A stretch of DNA of 64,000 nt from Brachionus koreanus (Eukaryota > Rotifera > Eurotatoria > Ploima > Brachionidae). The DNA is taken from contig PJRA01000114.1 in assembly GCA_016987375.1 (NCBI GenBank), positions 98,199 to 162,198 of the forward strand. Reading direction: 5' to 3'. Within the stretch, counting starts at the first letter, position 1. The number at the start of each line of letters is the position of its first letter. This document shows positions 11,198 through 23,600 of the stretch, in pieces. Below the pieces are notes generated by a model. It did no database searches, had not been told where the DNA came from, and saw only the letters and a program-made list of their open reading frames with translations. Both the position numbers and the translations under genes were made by a program.

Positions 11198-12874
11198 ATG
11201 GTTGATTCAAAACTAAGAAATGGAAATGCTAAAGGCACTCAACCTATGAACGAAAATTCCGGTCATGTAAATAAAGCATACAGACTGAGCGACCAAAATA
11301 TATATTCGATTTCACGGCAATTATCGGACACACCTGAGGCCGCTGGAGCTGACTCGTCCAAGAATTTGCTCAATTCTCATCAGCATCCAAATGTCAATTT
11401 AAACATGCCTAATACGGCTTTTATTGATTCTAAAAATCCTAAATTAACTTCTAAAATTGCAGACAGCAACAAAAAATGGATCAACAGGCCCAAACTAGTA
11501 ATTCCATTAATAATTATGTCACTTATGTTTTCTATTGCGATTATTTCGGGCATTGTTTATGTTATTGTTTCGGCAAGTCCGAGCAAAAATAACACTAACC
11601 CAACTAGCCCTAAAAATAACTCTGTGATTCAAATTCCTTCTTCTATAAAAGTTTCAACTTCTTTAGCAACTAGCACTTTTTCTTCAACAAGACCACCAAA
11701 GGTACCTCCTGCCAAAAAAACACTAGGTAATTTAAAAAAAATTGATTTTTTGAAATAATTTTTGTTATATTTTAAATTATTTTTTTTATTTAAAAAGAGT
11801 GTGGAACACCGTTGGTAAATCCAAATTTGCAATTGACAAGAATTATGCGTGGACATCCAGTTGTTAGAGATTCTTGGCCATGGACTGTGTCAATTGGCTA
11901 CTTCGGACCTAGAACATCCCTTCCGCATGCATGTGGAGGTGCATTGGTTAACAAGCGGTTTATTGTCACAGCAACTCATTGTGTTGAAAGGTTCGAATAG
12001 ATTTTATTCTATTTTATGAATGAGCTTTTTAATCAATTTTTAGTCTCAGCACAAATTTATTAAAAGCCTAATTAAAAATTAAATTTTTTTGTTAAGCCAC
12101 TCGATATTTAACCTTGTCGGTAATCCAGTAAAGTCTCATGACTTGTTTGGAAGCTTGGAAAAAATGATGCGAGTCTACGTAGGTGTCAACACTCGTTCAA
12201 CTGATATAACTGCTGAAAATACATACCGTGTTGAATCTATAATTGAAGTAAATGAAATTAAGAAATTTGAAAATGATTTTTATTTTATTTAAAAATTTTA
12301 AAGCATCCAAATTTTGATCAAAACACTTTTAAAAATGATTTAGCAATAATAAAATTGGATAGAGATGTGGTAGACACTGAAAATTTAAACTACATTTGCT
12401 TGCCGAATGAAACAAATACAAATCCTGGCACTAATTTGTATGCTGTCGGCTGGGGGTTTACTGAGAATAATTTTTACCGAGGTAAATGCTTTAACTATAA
12501 GGAATAATAACTAATGATGTTTATACATTCTTAGCATCAGACACTTTAAATCAGGTAAATATTCAAGTTCAGTCTTCGAATACCTGCGGTTTATCATATT
12601 TGCCAGTATTGCAGTTTTGTGCTGGAAATCACAATCTCGGAAAAGATACATGCAACGTATGTCTATTAATAATTTAAATTTTGAAAAAAATTTAACTATT
12701 TGTCACAAAAAGGGAGATTCAGGCGGCCCGGTAATGCAACAGGACATGTCAAAACGCTGGCAATTAGTTGGTGTGGTATCAAATGGAGATTCTATGTGTA
12801 CAGGAAGAGGAATTTATACTAATGTATCATTTTATCACAAGTGGATACAAGAAAACACGAAACTAATCGATTGA
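11198..12874 (+). CDS. Type II transmembrane trypsin-like serine protease
   Basis: Exons 11198-11726, 11798-11990, 12097-12247, 12304-12481, 12535-12656, 12713-12874 (1,335 nt, 444 residues, phases close). Residues 1-100 are a polar cytoplasmic tail and 101-124 a hydrophobic membrane anchor; 130-176 form a Ser/Thr/Pro-rich stem, likely O-glycosylated. The S1 domain follows: activation site R191-I192 (RIMRGHP replaces the usual RIVGG), catalytic H237 in TATHC (usual form TAAHC), D303 in NDLAIIKL, and S394 in GDSGGP. The residue six before the Ser is Asp (GKDTC), predicting cleavage after Lys/Arg. The triad is complete, so the enzyme should be active after zymogen cleavage. No LDLa, SRCR or CUB stem domain is seen, so the stem is unusually simple compared with matriptase- or TMPRSS-type relatives. 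Neighbouring genes give no functional clue. Confidence 0.93.
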
Positions 12875-13428
12875 AATTATATTGTTGATTTATTCGTTAA
12901 TAGTTTTTACTAATACAAAAATTAGTATTATTTTTAAAATTTTTTAAAATAATGAGTTTTATCACTCAGATAATATTGGAGGCAAATACCCCTAAAGGGT
13001 TTGTACAAAAACAGCCATTTATAAAAAATTATTTTAGAAATTTTCTTATTTAAAAAATTGATTTTAAAATAAAATAAATTTTAAAAAAATTTGCATTTAA
13101 CAAATATTCGTTTTTAAATGATCTTAATGAATTTAAAATAGAATGTTGGTGTAAATGTAAACTATTATATTTTAGCTTTAATTAAAATGACAAAAGATGA
13201 TTTCTAAGAATGTTTTTAAAATTTACAACAAAAACAGTAATTTAAATAATTCTAAATAAAACAAATTTTAATTTTGAGGAAACATATTTTTTTAAAAAAT
13301 TTTTAAAATATATTTATATTTATTCTTAATCCAAATGTTGCATAACATAAAATGCGAAACATAAAATCTGAAGCCAGAAAATCTTATATAAATGATGAAT
13401 ACTTGAAAAGAAAAGTATATTAAGAAAA
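12875..13428. other. Intergenic, no gene seen
   Basis: AT-rich spacer between the protease and gene A of the lectin-VWD array. It holds the 5' flank of gene A; no recognisable signal. Confidence 0.5.
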
Positions 13429-16400
13429 ATGAGAAGTTTTTTGGTTACTTACATTTTGTTGACGTGGTTAATTTTTAACATTAGCACAATCGAGTCAATT
13501 TTTTTGAGGAAAAACTCAGATAATAACAAAAGTATTTGATTAAATTTATCTTCTATAAATTTATATAAAAAAAAAACATATCTTATAAGATTCAAATTCT
13601 GGATTGCTTAAGCAATTATTAGGTGGAAAAGATGAATCAGTAAAAGACAAGAATCTACTAGATAAATTTCAAGATATCAAAGATAGATTTGATATAAGCA
13701 GAGAACAAGATTCAAAACCAAATCTTTTGCAAAATCTTGCAATGCCTTATGGAAATGGAAATAGAGGCGATTCTAGTGAAGATGATTCCAAAGAATCGAA
13801 GGAAAATAAATCTAGGAAAAATTCTAAAGAAGATGATTCCAAAGAAAAAGATTCTTCTGAAGAAAGAAAGAAAGACAAGCCTTTCTCTAATCTACTAGAT
13901 AAATTTCAGGATATCAAAGATAGATTTAATAAAAGCAGAGAACAAGTTTCACGACCAAATCTTTTAGCAAGCGTTCAGAATAAGACAAACAATTTACTTA
14001 ATGGTATCTCATCAATTTTTTCAAACCGTAATAATAATTTTTTTTTATATATATTTTTTTAAATATTTTTTTATTAAGCTAAATTAGTTTCAAAATGCGA
14101 GGGTGAGAAAGTTGAGTTAAAATGTGACAAAGATAGATACATTTTTGTAAGATCTGTTCAGTTGCGACTAAATGATCCTAGATGCGAGAAACAAACTGGT
14201 TCATTTAAATGTAATCAAGCACTTTATTCTACCAAATCAAGATACATTTCAGAGATGTGTCGAAATAAGACGAGTTGTAGTTTTAAATTGGGAAAAGAAA
14301 TATTTGGAGAAGAATGTGAAGGAGACAAAAGACACTTAACTCTATCATTTGTTTGCAGTAAATACCCTATTGGAATAAATAACCATATTATTTTGCCTTA
14401 TGGAAATGGAAATAGAGACGATTATAGTGTAAAAGATTCCAAAGAAAAAGATTCTTCTGAAGAAAGAAAGAAAGACAAGCCTTTCTCTAATCTACTAGAT
14501 AAATTTCAGGATATCAAAGATAGATTTAATAAAAGCAGAGAACAAGTTTCACGACCAAATCTTTTGCAAAATCTTCTTGGTAATCAAGGAATTCTACCAG
14601 GTGCTCTGAATAAGACAAACAATTTACTTAATGGTATCTCATCAATTTTTTCAAATCGTAATAATATTTTTTTTTTATATATATTTTTTTAAATATTTTT
14701 TTATTAAGCTAAATTAGTTTCAAAATGCGAGGGTGAGAAAGTTGAGTTAAAATGTGACAAAGATAGATACATTTTTGTAAGATCTGTTCAGTTGCGACTA
14801 AATGATCCTAGATGCGAGAAACAAACTGGTTCATTTAAATGTAATCAAGCACTTTATTCTACCAAATCAAGATACATTTCAGAGATGTGTCGAAATAAGA
14901 CGAGTTGTAGTTTTAAATTGGGAAAAGAAATATTTGGAGAAGAATGTGAAGGAGACAAAAGACACTTAACTCTATCATTTGTTTGCAGTAAATACCCTAT
15001 TGGAATAAATAACAATATTATTTTGCCTTATGGAAATGGAAATAGAGGCGATTCTAGTGAAGAAGATTCCAAAGAGTCGAAGGAAAATAAATCTAGTGAA
15101 AATTCTAGAGAAGATGAGTCAAAATCAAAAGAATCAAATGAGGACAAGTCTGATGAAAATACAGGGTCAAACAATGGCTTAATTGAAAAGAGTAAATTTA
15201 TAAAAAATTATTAAGAAAATTATTTTCATTTAAATTAAAAAATAAAGTTGCATGTGAAAATGATTTCATGAATATTGAGTGTCCAGCTGATCAAGTAATC
15301 AAAATTAGAAGAGCCCGTTTTGAGAGGACCGACTTTTCAACTTGTGCATCAAAACCTAAGACATTTTTAAATTTTGCTTTGAACAAACTATGTCGCGGAT
15401 TGAATGTGATTCGATTGATTAGAAAAGAGTGTAATAATAAGAGAAGATGCAGAATTCAATCTTCGATGAAATTTTTGGGTCTTATTTGTCCCGATATTGA
15501 AAAATACCTTTCTGTTAGATACATTTGTAAACCAAGGCCTAAATCAGATAATCCATGTTCTGATAATCCATGCGGATTTGGTGCAATTTGTAAAAATGTC
15601 TATGGCTTCCCAGTGTGTTCTTGTCCTGCTTTTTCATCTGGTAATCCAAATGTTAGATGTTGCAAAAATATGAAATGCGGGTAATTTTCCTCATTTATAT
15701 GTCCTTTTTTACAGTAAATCTTTTTTCAGTTGCTGGGGAGATCCGCATTGTACCACTTTTGATAGAGCAAAATTTGACTTTATGGGAAAGTGTAAATACG
15801 ATTTAGTTTCAACAGACTGTTTTAACAAAACACTAGTAGATATAAATTTCTTTTAATTTTGGCTTTTAATGCTGTGTTTTAAACAAATATTTACGATTAT
15901 TTAAAAATATTAATTAAATCATTTAGATTATTATTTAATTAACCTTACAGATAAAATACTCATCAATATTATAAAATTTAAAACACAAATTTGGGAACTT
16001 AATTAAGATTAAGAATTAACTTTTTTTTAAAGAAAATAAAATTTTAATAACTTTTTTATTAGCCAGAAGGAATGGTCCCATTTAGTATAACTCAAAAACA
16101 AGAAGAAAGACATGGCAACAAACGAGTAGCCTACATCTCCTACATGGAAATAAATGTGTTCAATAAACAGTTTAGATTATTAAAAAAAATTGGCAACTTA
16201 CACCGATATACCATTAATGGTATACTAGGATCAAACAACTACTTTGATAGCCTAAATGGAATTAGGATATATAGATCTGGTTCAAATCTTGTATTCAGCA
16301 CAACGTTTGGTTTGACTCTAATTTGGAACGGAAATCATAAGGCTGATGTTATTTTGTGTAATACATATGCAAATCATGTATGCGGCCTTTGTGGAAACGC

Positions 16401-19164
16401 TGATGGTAAATTAAAAGAAATTCTATAAATAAAAATGTTTATTTTTTATATTCAAAGGAGTGAGATTCAACGATTTTGCCGACAAAAATAACAGTCTTGT
16501 TGATAGCAATAATGTTTTCTACAACACTACTGTATTCAATTGGGGAAGTCTTTGGAGAGTGCCAGATGAGGAGGACAATCTAAATGGAAATGTGTATGAT
16601 AAAATAAATAAAACAAAAAAATTTTAAAAATAAATTTTAATTATTTCTATAGATGCAATCCAATTGAAAATCCTGGTCCTGAACCAGAACCAGTCGAATG
16701 TTCAAATAAAATATTGTACCAAAGTAACAATTGGTGCGGTTTAATTAAAGATAGAAATGGTCCATGGTCTGAATGCTTGAAATTAATAGATCAAAATATT
16801 TTGGAAAGTATTTATGGTGGATGTCTATTTGATATGTGCGCAACAGAACAAAAACCTGAATTACAAACTGAATACAGATGTAAAGCCTATGAAGAAATGG
16901 CTGATACATGCAATAGTTTATTAAATAATAATCAAATTTCAAACTGGAGATACACAACTGGATGTCGTATGTTTAATATTAATTAAGCAAATATTTAGGA
17001 TTAATTTGAATAATTTAAAGCATTGACTTGTGAAATGAATGAAATCTATACAATTGGTATAGGCTGTCCTAAAACATGTCTTGATCCATTGGTTACAGCA
17101 GATTGTGGTGAAATTAAGCCCGTTGAAGGTTGTTTCTGTAAAGAAGGATTTGTTCTGAACGGAAATGGCGTTTGTGTACCTTTAGATCAATGTGGATGTC
17201 CTTTACCAGATGGAACGGGAATATTACCTGTAATAAATTAAACAAATAGATATTGAATAAAAAGTTTAAGCTATATTTTAAAGCTTGGCGAAACACTTCA
17301 GCCAAATTGTTCAGTAAAACTTGAATGTGACAGACTTAATGGTCAACTCAAGATAGAACTATTAAATATGTGTTCCCAATTTGCTGCTTGCATTCCAGGA
17401 GAAGACAATACACCAAAATGTGCTTGTATTCAAGGTTATAATGGGGATGGATACAATTGTGTTGAAGCTCCACCTACACCTGAGCCAACTACAACAACTC
17501 CTGAACCAACTACGACAACCACAACTACAACAACTCCTGAACCAACAACAACAACAACCACAACTACAACAACTCCTGAACCAACAACAACAACAACCAC
17601 AACTACAACAACTCCTGAACCAACTACGACAACTACAACTACAACAACTCCTGAACCAACAACAACAACAACCACAACTACAACAACTCCTGAACCAACT
17701 ACGACAACCACAACAACTCCTGAACCAACAACAACAACCACAACTACAACAACTCCTGAACCAACTACGACAACCACAACTACAACAACAACTACAACAA
17801 CTCCTGAACCAACAACAACAACCACAACTACAACAACTCCTGAACCAACTACGACAACTACAACTACAACAACTCCTGAACCAACAACAACAACCACAAC
17901 TACAACAACTCCTGAACCAACCAGTGACACATTTTATTTTGATCGTAATTTTATTTTTCTAATTTGAATTTGAGTTAACAATTAATTTGTCTCTTAGTTC
18001 TTGATAATGAGTTAACTGAGGAATCTCTAAGCGACACTACTTCATCTTTTTCTACTACTACCACAAGAGGAATAGAAGGTTGTTAAAATAGCTTTTTACT
18101 ATTAAGAATTAAAATAATTGATTGAATTTTTAAGAGTTAAATAATGGAGGAACAACTAGTAAACAACAATGTTATCAAGATTTCATAATTGATGGTTTTA
18201 TTTTGAATGTGTCTTGGCAAATTTTTTTAAATTAAATTACTTTAGATTTAGCCAATCAAGATTTATTTACAAACACTTACATTAACGGAACCACAAAATG
18301 TAATTTTATTTTAAATTAAAATAAATTTTAAATCTTTTATTCACAATAAAGGCGGTTTATCTGACGAACCATTTTATTTAGAGGATTTATTGGACTTGGA
18401 ATTCTCTGAATGCGAATGTAAATGATTTTTTCTAATATTTATATTTTCTTTCTTTTAATTTTAATTTCTTTTTCCTTTTAGCTGAAAGTGTTTGGTAAGA
18501 TGAAAAATCAAATTTTCTTGCCTAACTTATTTTTTATTCATCTTTAGCTATGGATTTGGTGATCCTCATTACAAAACATTTGTAAGCTTATGATTTTACT
18601 TTAAAAAAAATTCATTCATTTTTACTTACTTACTATTTTACATTCAAGGATGGTGATAGATTTATGATAAACAAAACATGTCCATATGTTTTGGCCACTG
18701 ACTACTGTAAAGGAAACTCTGAGTTCAAATACATCATTTTCATTGACCATGAACATCGCAATTCAAATAACAAAGCTTATTACATGAAATTGGTTAACAT
18801 CTATTTCAATAGAAAATTCTACACCATTACAAAAGAACTACAAGTAATATTAGAATATTTTTTTAAAATAGAAAATTTTTTAAAAATTAAATTTTTACTT
18901 TAGATTAATTCAGTACCAGTTGCGCTACCATATGAATCAGCAAACGAAAATGTTTTTATTAAAAAAGAGAATCATTATATTGTGTTCAAAACTAATTTCT
19001 TCACTATTTATTTTGATGGAGACCAAATGATGAAGTTGCATCAATGTAATGATGCTGTTTGTGGCCTTTGTGGAAATAACAATGGAAATCCGTTTGATGA
19101 TTTTATCAACAGAAACTTTTATTTAGTCCAAAATGGTAATCCTGAATGCAGAATTCAACAATAG
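13429..19164 (+). CDS. Gene A: secreted SUEL x3 - EGF - VWD - C8 - TIL - mucin - VWD protein
   Basis: Nineteen exons: 13429-13531, 13590-14027, 14088-14657, 14718-15191, 15248-15680, 15730-15835, 16063-16405, 16458-16593, 16653-16966, 17021-17229, 17284-17944, 17998-18078, 18135-18194, 18246-18299, 18352-18417, 18482-18494, 18548-18581, 18649-18843, 18904-19164 (4,551 nt, 1,516 residues). Order: signal peptide 1-25; charged Lys/Glu/Ser linker 35-180; SUEL lectin domains at about 183-270, 373-460 and 530-630, separated by more charged linker; EGF 635-672; VWD 673-868 starting CWGDPHC and containing VCGLCGN; C8 to 972; TIL 974-1042; EGF to about 1098; Thr/Pro mucin block 1105-1255; second VWD 1354-1507 (YGFGDPHY, VCGLCGN). 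No membrane anchor, so it is predicted to be extracellular and disulphide-rich, perhaps cross-linked through the CGLC motifs. The family resembles gel-forming mucins, zonadhesin and marine adhesive proteins. Exact role unknown. Confidence 0.88.
14028..15191 (+). repeat. 630-bp tandem duplication of intron plus SUEL-linker exon
   Basis: The segment starting at the donor at 14028 repeats at 14658. The intron and the following SUEL domain (exon starts 14088 and 14718) are almost identical at the DNA level, including the T-rich intron. The charged linker with LLDKFQDIKDRF occurs twice in exon 2 and once in exon 3, so part of the unit has a third, older copy. Unequal crossing-over within gene A is the simple explanation. 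Confidence 0.9.
17476..17925 (+). repeat. Mucin-type PEPT(T)n coding minisatellite in gene A
   Basis: The exon encodes about a dozen PEP followed by runs of 3-13 Thr. The repeats use ACA, ACT, ACG and ACC in a patterned way, so groups of units look like larger repeats (CCTGAACCAAC followed by two alternating Thr-run versions). Such blocks are dense O-glycosylation sites. The other two frames stay open only because of the repeat and are not genes. Confidence 0.95.
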
Positions 19165-19262
19165 ATTTATTGATTAAATATTTTTTGAATTATATATTGA
19201 ATAAAGGTTAATTGGTATATTTTTTTTTCATTTATGCTTTGATTACCTACTTCTTTTTTGTA
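18352..19262 (+). repeat. 3' patch of gene A near-identical to gene C
   Basis: Exons 15-19, their introns and about 100 bp beyond the stop codon match 38733-39640 of gene C with only a handful of base changes and small 3' indels. Exons just upstream (the mucin region) are unrelated in sequence. See the matching entry for gene C. Confidence 0.9.
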
Positions 19263-19932
19263 GTTCTAAAACATATAAAGAGTGATCACCACATAAATTT
19301 ATTTTTTTTTAGCAAAAGTCTATCAAAACATAAAAATATTATTAAGTGCAGTGAATAAAACATAACAACATTTTTTAGTCATTCACAAAAAGATTATTAA
19401 AACATAAAATAAAAAAAATTCGAGTCTGAAAATTTAATCAAAAAAGTTAACAAAACATAAATTTATTTTAAGCTATACCAAGAACCAGCTTTCCTTTTTG
19501 TAGATTTACTTTTGGAGCAAACCTTTTTTATTTTAATTCCTAGAAAATGCATTCAATCTAGCAGAAAGTATCCAACCAAATGGATAATTATCGCAGAATC
19601 CAAAAAATTAGTAAAAAGTAGAGAACTTACCCATGGTAACCGATTAAATAAATTTTTTTAAAATCTTTTTAAATCTTAAAAATGGCGATAAAAAATCTTT
19701 TTTGATAAAAGATTGAAATGTAAGCAATCAAGAATGTTTAATTATGTTCTATCACTACATTTTATGTTTTTTTTATAATTTTCAATTTTGGGAAAAGTTT
19801 TACTTAGTCTTGAATAAATAATTATTTTTGTTGAAAGATTTTTCTTAACATGTGGCACTTAAATTCTTTGGACTGCGTGACTATGTTCCGTTTGACCCAA
19901 TCGGATAAACTTATAATAATAGTCTTTAAAGA

Positions 19933-20006
19933 AAATTGAAGTCATATTTAAATGACTTCAATTTGTCATATTTAAACTATCATTGGTCATATTTAAACTA
20001 TCATTT
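19933..20006. repeat. 13-bp-arm palindrome followed by a 21-bp tandem repeat
   Basis: AAATTGAAGTCAT at 19933-19945 is followed by a 6-bp loop and its exact reverse complement at 19952-19964. Directly after it, a 21-bp unit starting GTCATATTTAAACTATCATT occurs twice, at 19965-19985 and 19986-20006, differing only in the last base. Function unknown. Confidence 0.85.
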
Positions 20007-20231
20007 TTAAAAAATCATCTCTAGATGGATAGTTTTTTTTTCTACCTTAACACTTGATATTGCGAAAAACTCCAACTTCAGAACTTGCTCGATCAATTCA
20101 AATACTGGTAACAAATTGAATTGGGTTCTTGTGGAAAAAGTATTCTTAATTTTGCTATTAAATGATTCGATTGGACAGTAAGACATGGCGTAACTGGGTG
20201 TTGTCTGAAAAAGTTGTATTTCTAAAAGCAC
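20007..20231 (-). pseudogene. DDE-type transposase relic
   Basis: The 74-codon frame includes PIESFNSKIKNTFSTRTQFN followed by a Leu-rich helix. A 'IESFN-x-x-IK' block followed by a short run of T, R and N residues is typical of the helical end of MULE-like and related transposases. No remaining catalytic domain could be read on either side, so it is a fragment. The exact superfamily is uncertain. Confidence 0.4.
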
Positions 20232-20666
20232 TTAAGTAGTTATACACAAATAAAAATGTGCTTGATCATTACTATCGTCACCATAAAATTCAAAATCAAT
20301 GTTTTTAGCAACTTGGGGTCAAAAATTCAACTAAACCATAAATGTTACCATGCTTGTATTTCACAGCTAGCGCCTGTATTTCATTTTTTATGTTTTGATT
20401 AACTTTTTCTAAAAAAATTTACAAAAAAAAATCTAAATTTAAAATAAAATGCAAAAAAATTTCTAATTCTTTATATGTTGTTGCCATATTTTCTAAACTT
20501 TTTTTGGATAAATGAGCACAAAAATTTACAAAAGAATCAAACACTTTTTTTAGAGACTAACACTGCATCAAATTGTGATAAATCTGTCAATATTCAAAAC
20601 TAACCCCTTTAAGATGTATAAATTTTTTTTAAAAAATATTTTCAGTTTTAAACAAGCTCTTTTAAA

Positions 20667-23600
20667 ATGGTTCAAGGGTACAAAAATATTTTGTTAGTTC
20701 ATTTGTTTATTATTTTATCAAATGGAGGACTATTTTGCATAAATGGTATTCAATTTAATTTATTTTAATCTCTAATCAAGTTTTTTAAGTATCTTTTTGT
20801 GAAAATGATAATTTATACATAAAATGTGGCATGTCTGAATCAATTCTTATCAAAAATATTACATTTTCAAAAAGCTCTAAGTTTTGTTCAGCAGGAACTA
20901 CTTTCGTATCAGAATGTCAAAATCAAATCTCTATTTACAGCAAAGTTAATTCATCATGCAATGAATATACTAAATGCTATGTTGATTTCAAAGATATTGA
21001 CAAAAGTTGCTTTTATGACGGAAAATCAATGAACATTGATTACGAATGTAAAATCAACGAGGTAGAAAATGATCCGTGCAAAGAAGTTTCTTGTGTAAAT
21101 GGAGCAGAATGCAAAATATTGAATGAAAAAGCTGAGTGTTTTTGTCCAGAAGGATCTAATGGAGATCCAACGATTCGTTGCTGTAAACCATTAATATGCA
21201 GGTAATATTTAACTGATAGTTTTTTATTCCCTCTCAAAAAAATCTAGTTTTCAAATAAATTGTTTTTTTTAAAGTAAATTTTGAAGGAATTTGGATTTTA
21301 TTTGTTAAATCTATTTAAAAGTGTAGCACTGGTCATTTTTTAGCTAATTTATTTTTCTCCAATAATTTATTAATGGCATTAATGAATAAAATAAACATAA
21401 AACAATTTGAAATTCGAATAAAAAAATTACTTTTTTTTTTATAAATTAAAATTTAATAAAATAAAATATAAAAAAATACTGGAAAAAAGTGTAACATATT
21501 TTGTTGTACTTTTTTATCTAATATGAACAAAGTATGTTGTTCTATTTTGCAACATTATTTTTTAATTTTTTATTTTGATTAATTTAAATTTATCATGTCA
21601 TGTCGAAGCAGTCTTTTCATCTTTATCCATCACCTTACTTTTTCGGATTTTGTTCTTTTGTATAGTTCCAGGTTGGACAATATTTCAGGTCAGTGTACTT
21701 GGAGAATCCTCCTTAGGCATTAAGACTGAAAAATGATCAATTCTTTCTTATCACACTCAGAAATTTGCCAACATTCGCTTTTATATATCAGTGTTGATTT
21801 AACATTCTGTACCGACTTACTTAAAAAATCTGATAACTTTTTTACTAGAACTTGAAAATTAGTTTTGTAAAAGCAACATAGTGTATGTTGCGACCCAAGA
21901 CCCAATTTAATTTTATCTAATAAGTTGCTGGGGAGATTCGCATTGCACGACTTTTGACAATTTACAATTTGAATTTGAACAAACATGCAAATATGATTTT
22001 ATTTCAACCAGATGCTTCAATAAATCTCTAGTAATTTTTAAAATAAATTTAAATATTAAAAATCTCAAAGTTGTATTATAGAAAATTAAAAATCAAAATT
22101 TTATTTTAACTCTATTAATTCTGAATGAAATTTAAATTATTTTTTAGATAATGGGTGTCAACTAAAACTATAACTTTAATTATCAACATTTAATTATGTT
22201 CTAAATTTTATCTTCTTTTTTTAATTTTTAGTCTTGGATTAAATGATTTTAAAGAATTTGAAATTTGAAAATTTTTGAAATGATTTTGGAATTACAGACT
22301 CCTTTAAAAATAAATGATTATGACCATTGTAAATAAAAGAGGATAGAGAGGATACTTTTTTTTAGTCATTTCTGATTATAAAATTAGTTTAATCAAACTA
22401 TTTAGTCATATACTTATTTTTTAGAAAAAAGTTTTTTCTCCGTTCATGTATTGGCAGTTCAGTGGCCGCTACTATCCACTCCCAATATTATTTAAAAGCC
22501 TAAACTCACATTTTTTTGAGCATAGTTTTTTAACAAATAAATAATATTCTAAGCATTAAATAGTTCAATTAAAATTTAACTAGGTTCTAAAAGCCCTATC
22601 CTGGTCTTTATGTATATTTTTTTTTGGTTACCAAATTTTATAACTTTTGGTATTAAAAATTACAATTTAATAAAATTTTATAAATTTTAAAATTTTAAAA
22701 AATTTCTGTTTCAATATTTATATAGTTTTTTGGATAAAAAAGTTTTAAAACTCATGGGTCTTCTAGTATTCCTTATATTTTCAGTTAGTTAAAATGCAAA
22801 TGAGTTTTTTATTTTTTTTTTTATTAGAATCTGTCGTCCAAATATATAAAAAAATTTTCTCATATTTTCTAATTTAATTTGATCTTGTTCAGATTTATTG
22901 AATATTTAAATGTATGAAAGATTAATTGTCTTTAATTTAAATTTTTTAATAATACAACTTTGAAAAAAAAAATTATTCCTTGTTAAATTCACTTTTTTTT
23001 TAAATTTGATTTCAATTAAAAAATTTTTAAATTTCAAGCCTTCTGATCTTGTTGATTTTGATGTTAAATTCGATTATGGAATAAGACAAAATAAAATGAC
23101 ATTTTTACGGCAAATTTTAATCGAAGTTTTCCACTTGAAATTCAATCTTTACATATCTAATTCAGGGATGCCTAGTTTTACATTAAATGGAATTAAAATG
23201 ACAAATAATTACTTTGACGAACTAAATGGCATTAGAATTTTCAATTCAGTGAACAAAATTATTTTTTCTACAGAATTTGGTCTTACCATAAAATGGAACG
23301 GTGTTCATAAAGCAGAAATTTTACTATGCGATTATTATTCAAAATTTGTCTGTGGTCTATGTGGAAATGCTGATGGTCTTAAAATAAATGATAAAACTGA
23401 TAGAAAAAATAATATTTTAGATAATCATTGGATTGTTCAATGGAAATCCATAAATGCAGATAGTCTTGGTAACTTATTTGATAAGTAAAATAAATTAAAA
23501 TATATAAAATTTAACAAAGATATATTTGTTTTTAAATTAAGCTGCGAAATGGGGTTAATTAACAGGAGCAAAAGTGAAATTGCTTGCAAAAATAAGTTAA

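Larger units (their letters stand above)
19165..20666. other. Intergenic between genes A and B, transposon debris
   Basis: After the gene A 3' end the sequence has several irregular AAAACATAAA motifs (19310-19460), a short palindrome with a tandem repeat (19933-20006), a transposase relic (20007-20231) and a stretch at about 20400-20540 that resembles the flank downstream of gene C (about 39660-39840). The last part contains the presumed promoter of gene B. Confidence 0.5.

Noticed and set aside
13590..17925. CRISPR-like or bacterial repeat array
   Set aside because: The repeats are coding, spliced and of eukaryotic type; no short direct repeats with unique spacers of uniform size occur.
17381..17962. 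Long open frames overlapping the mucin block on both strands (Gln/Leu-rich on plus, Val/Gly-rich on minus)
   Set aside because: They stay open only because the ACA/ACT repeat has no stops in any frame; flanking sequence supports only the Thr frame, which joins EGF and VWD exons.
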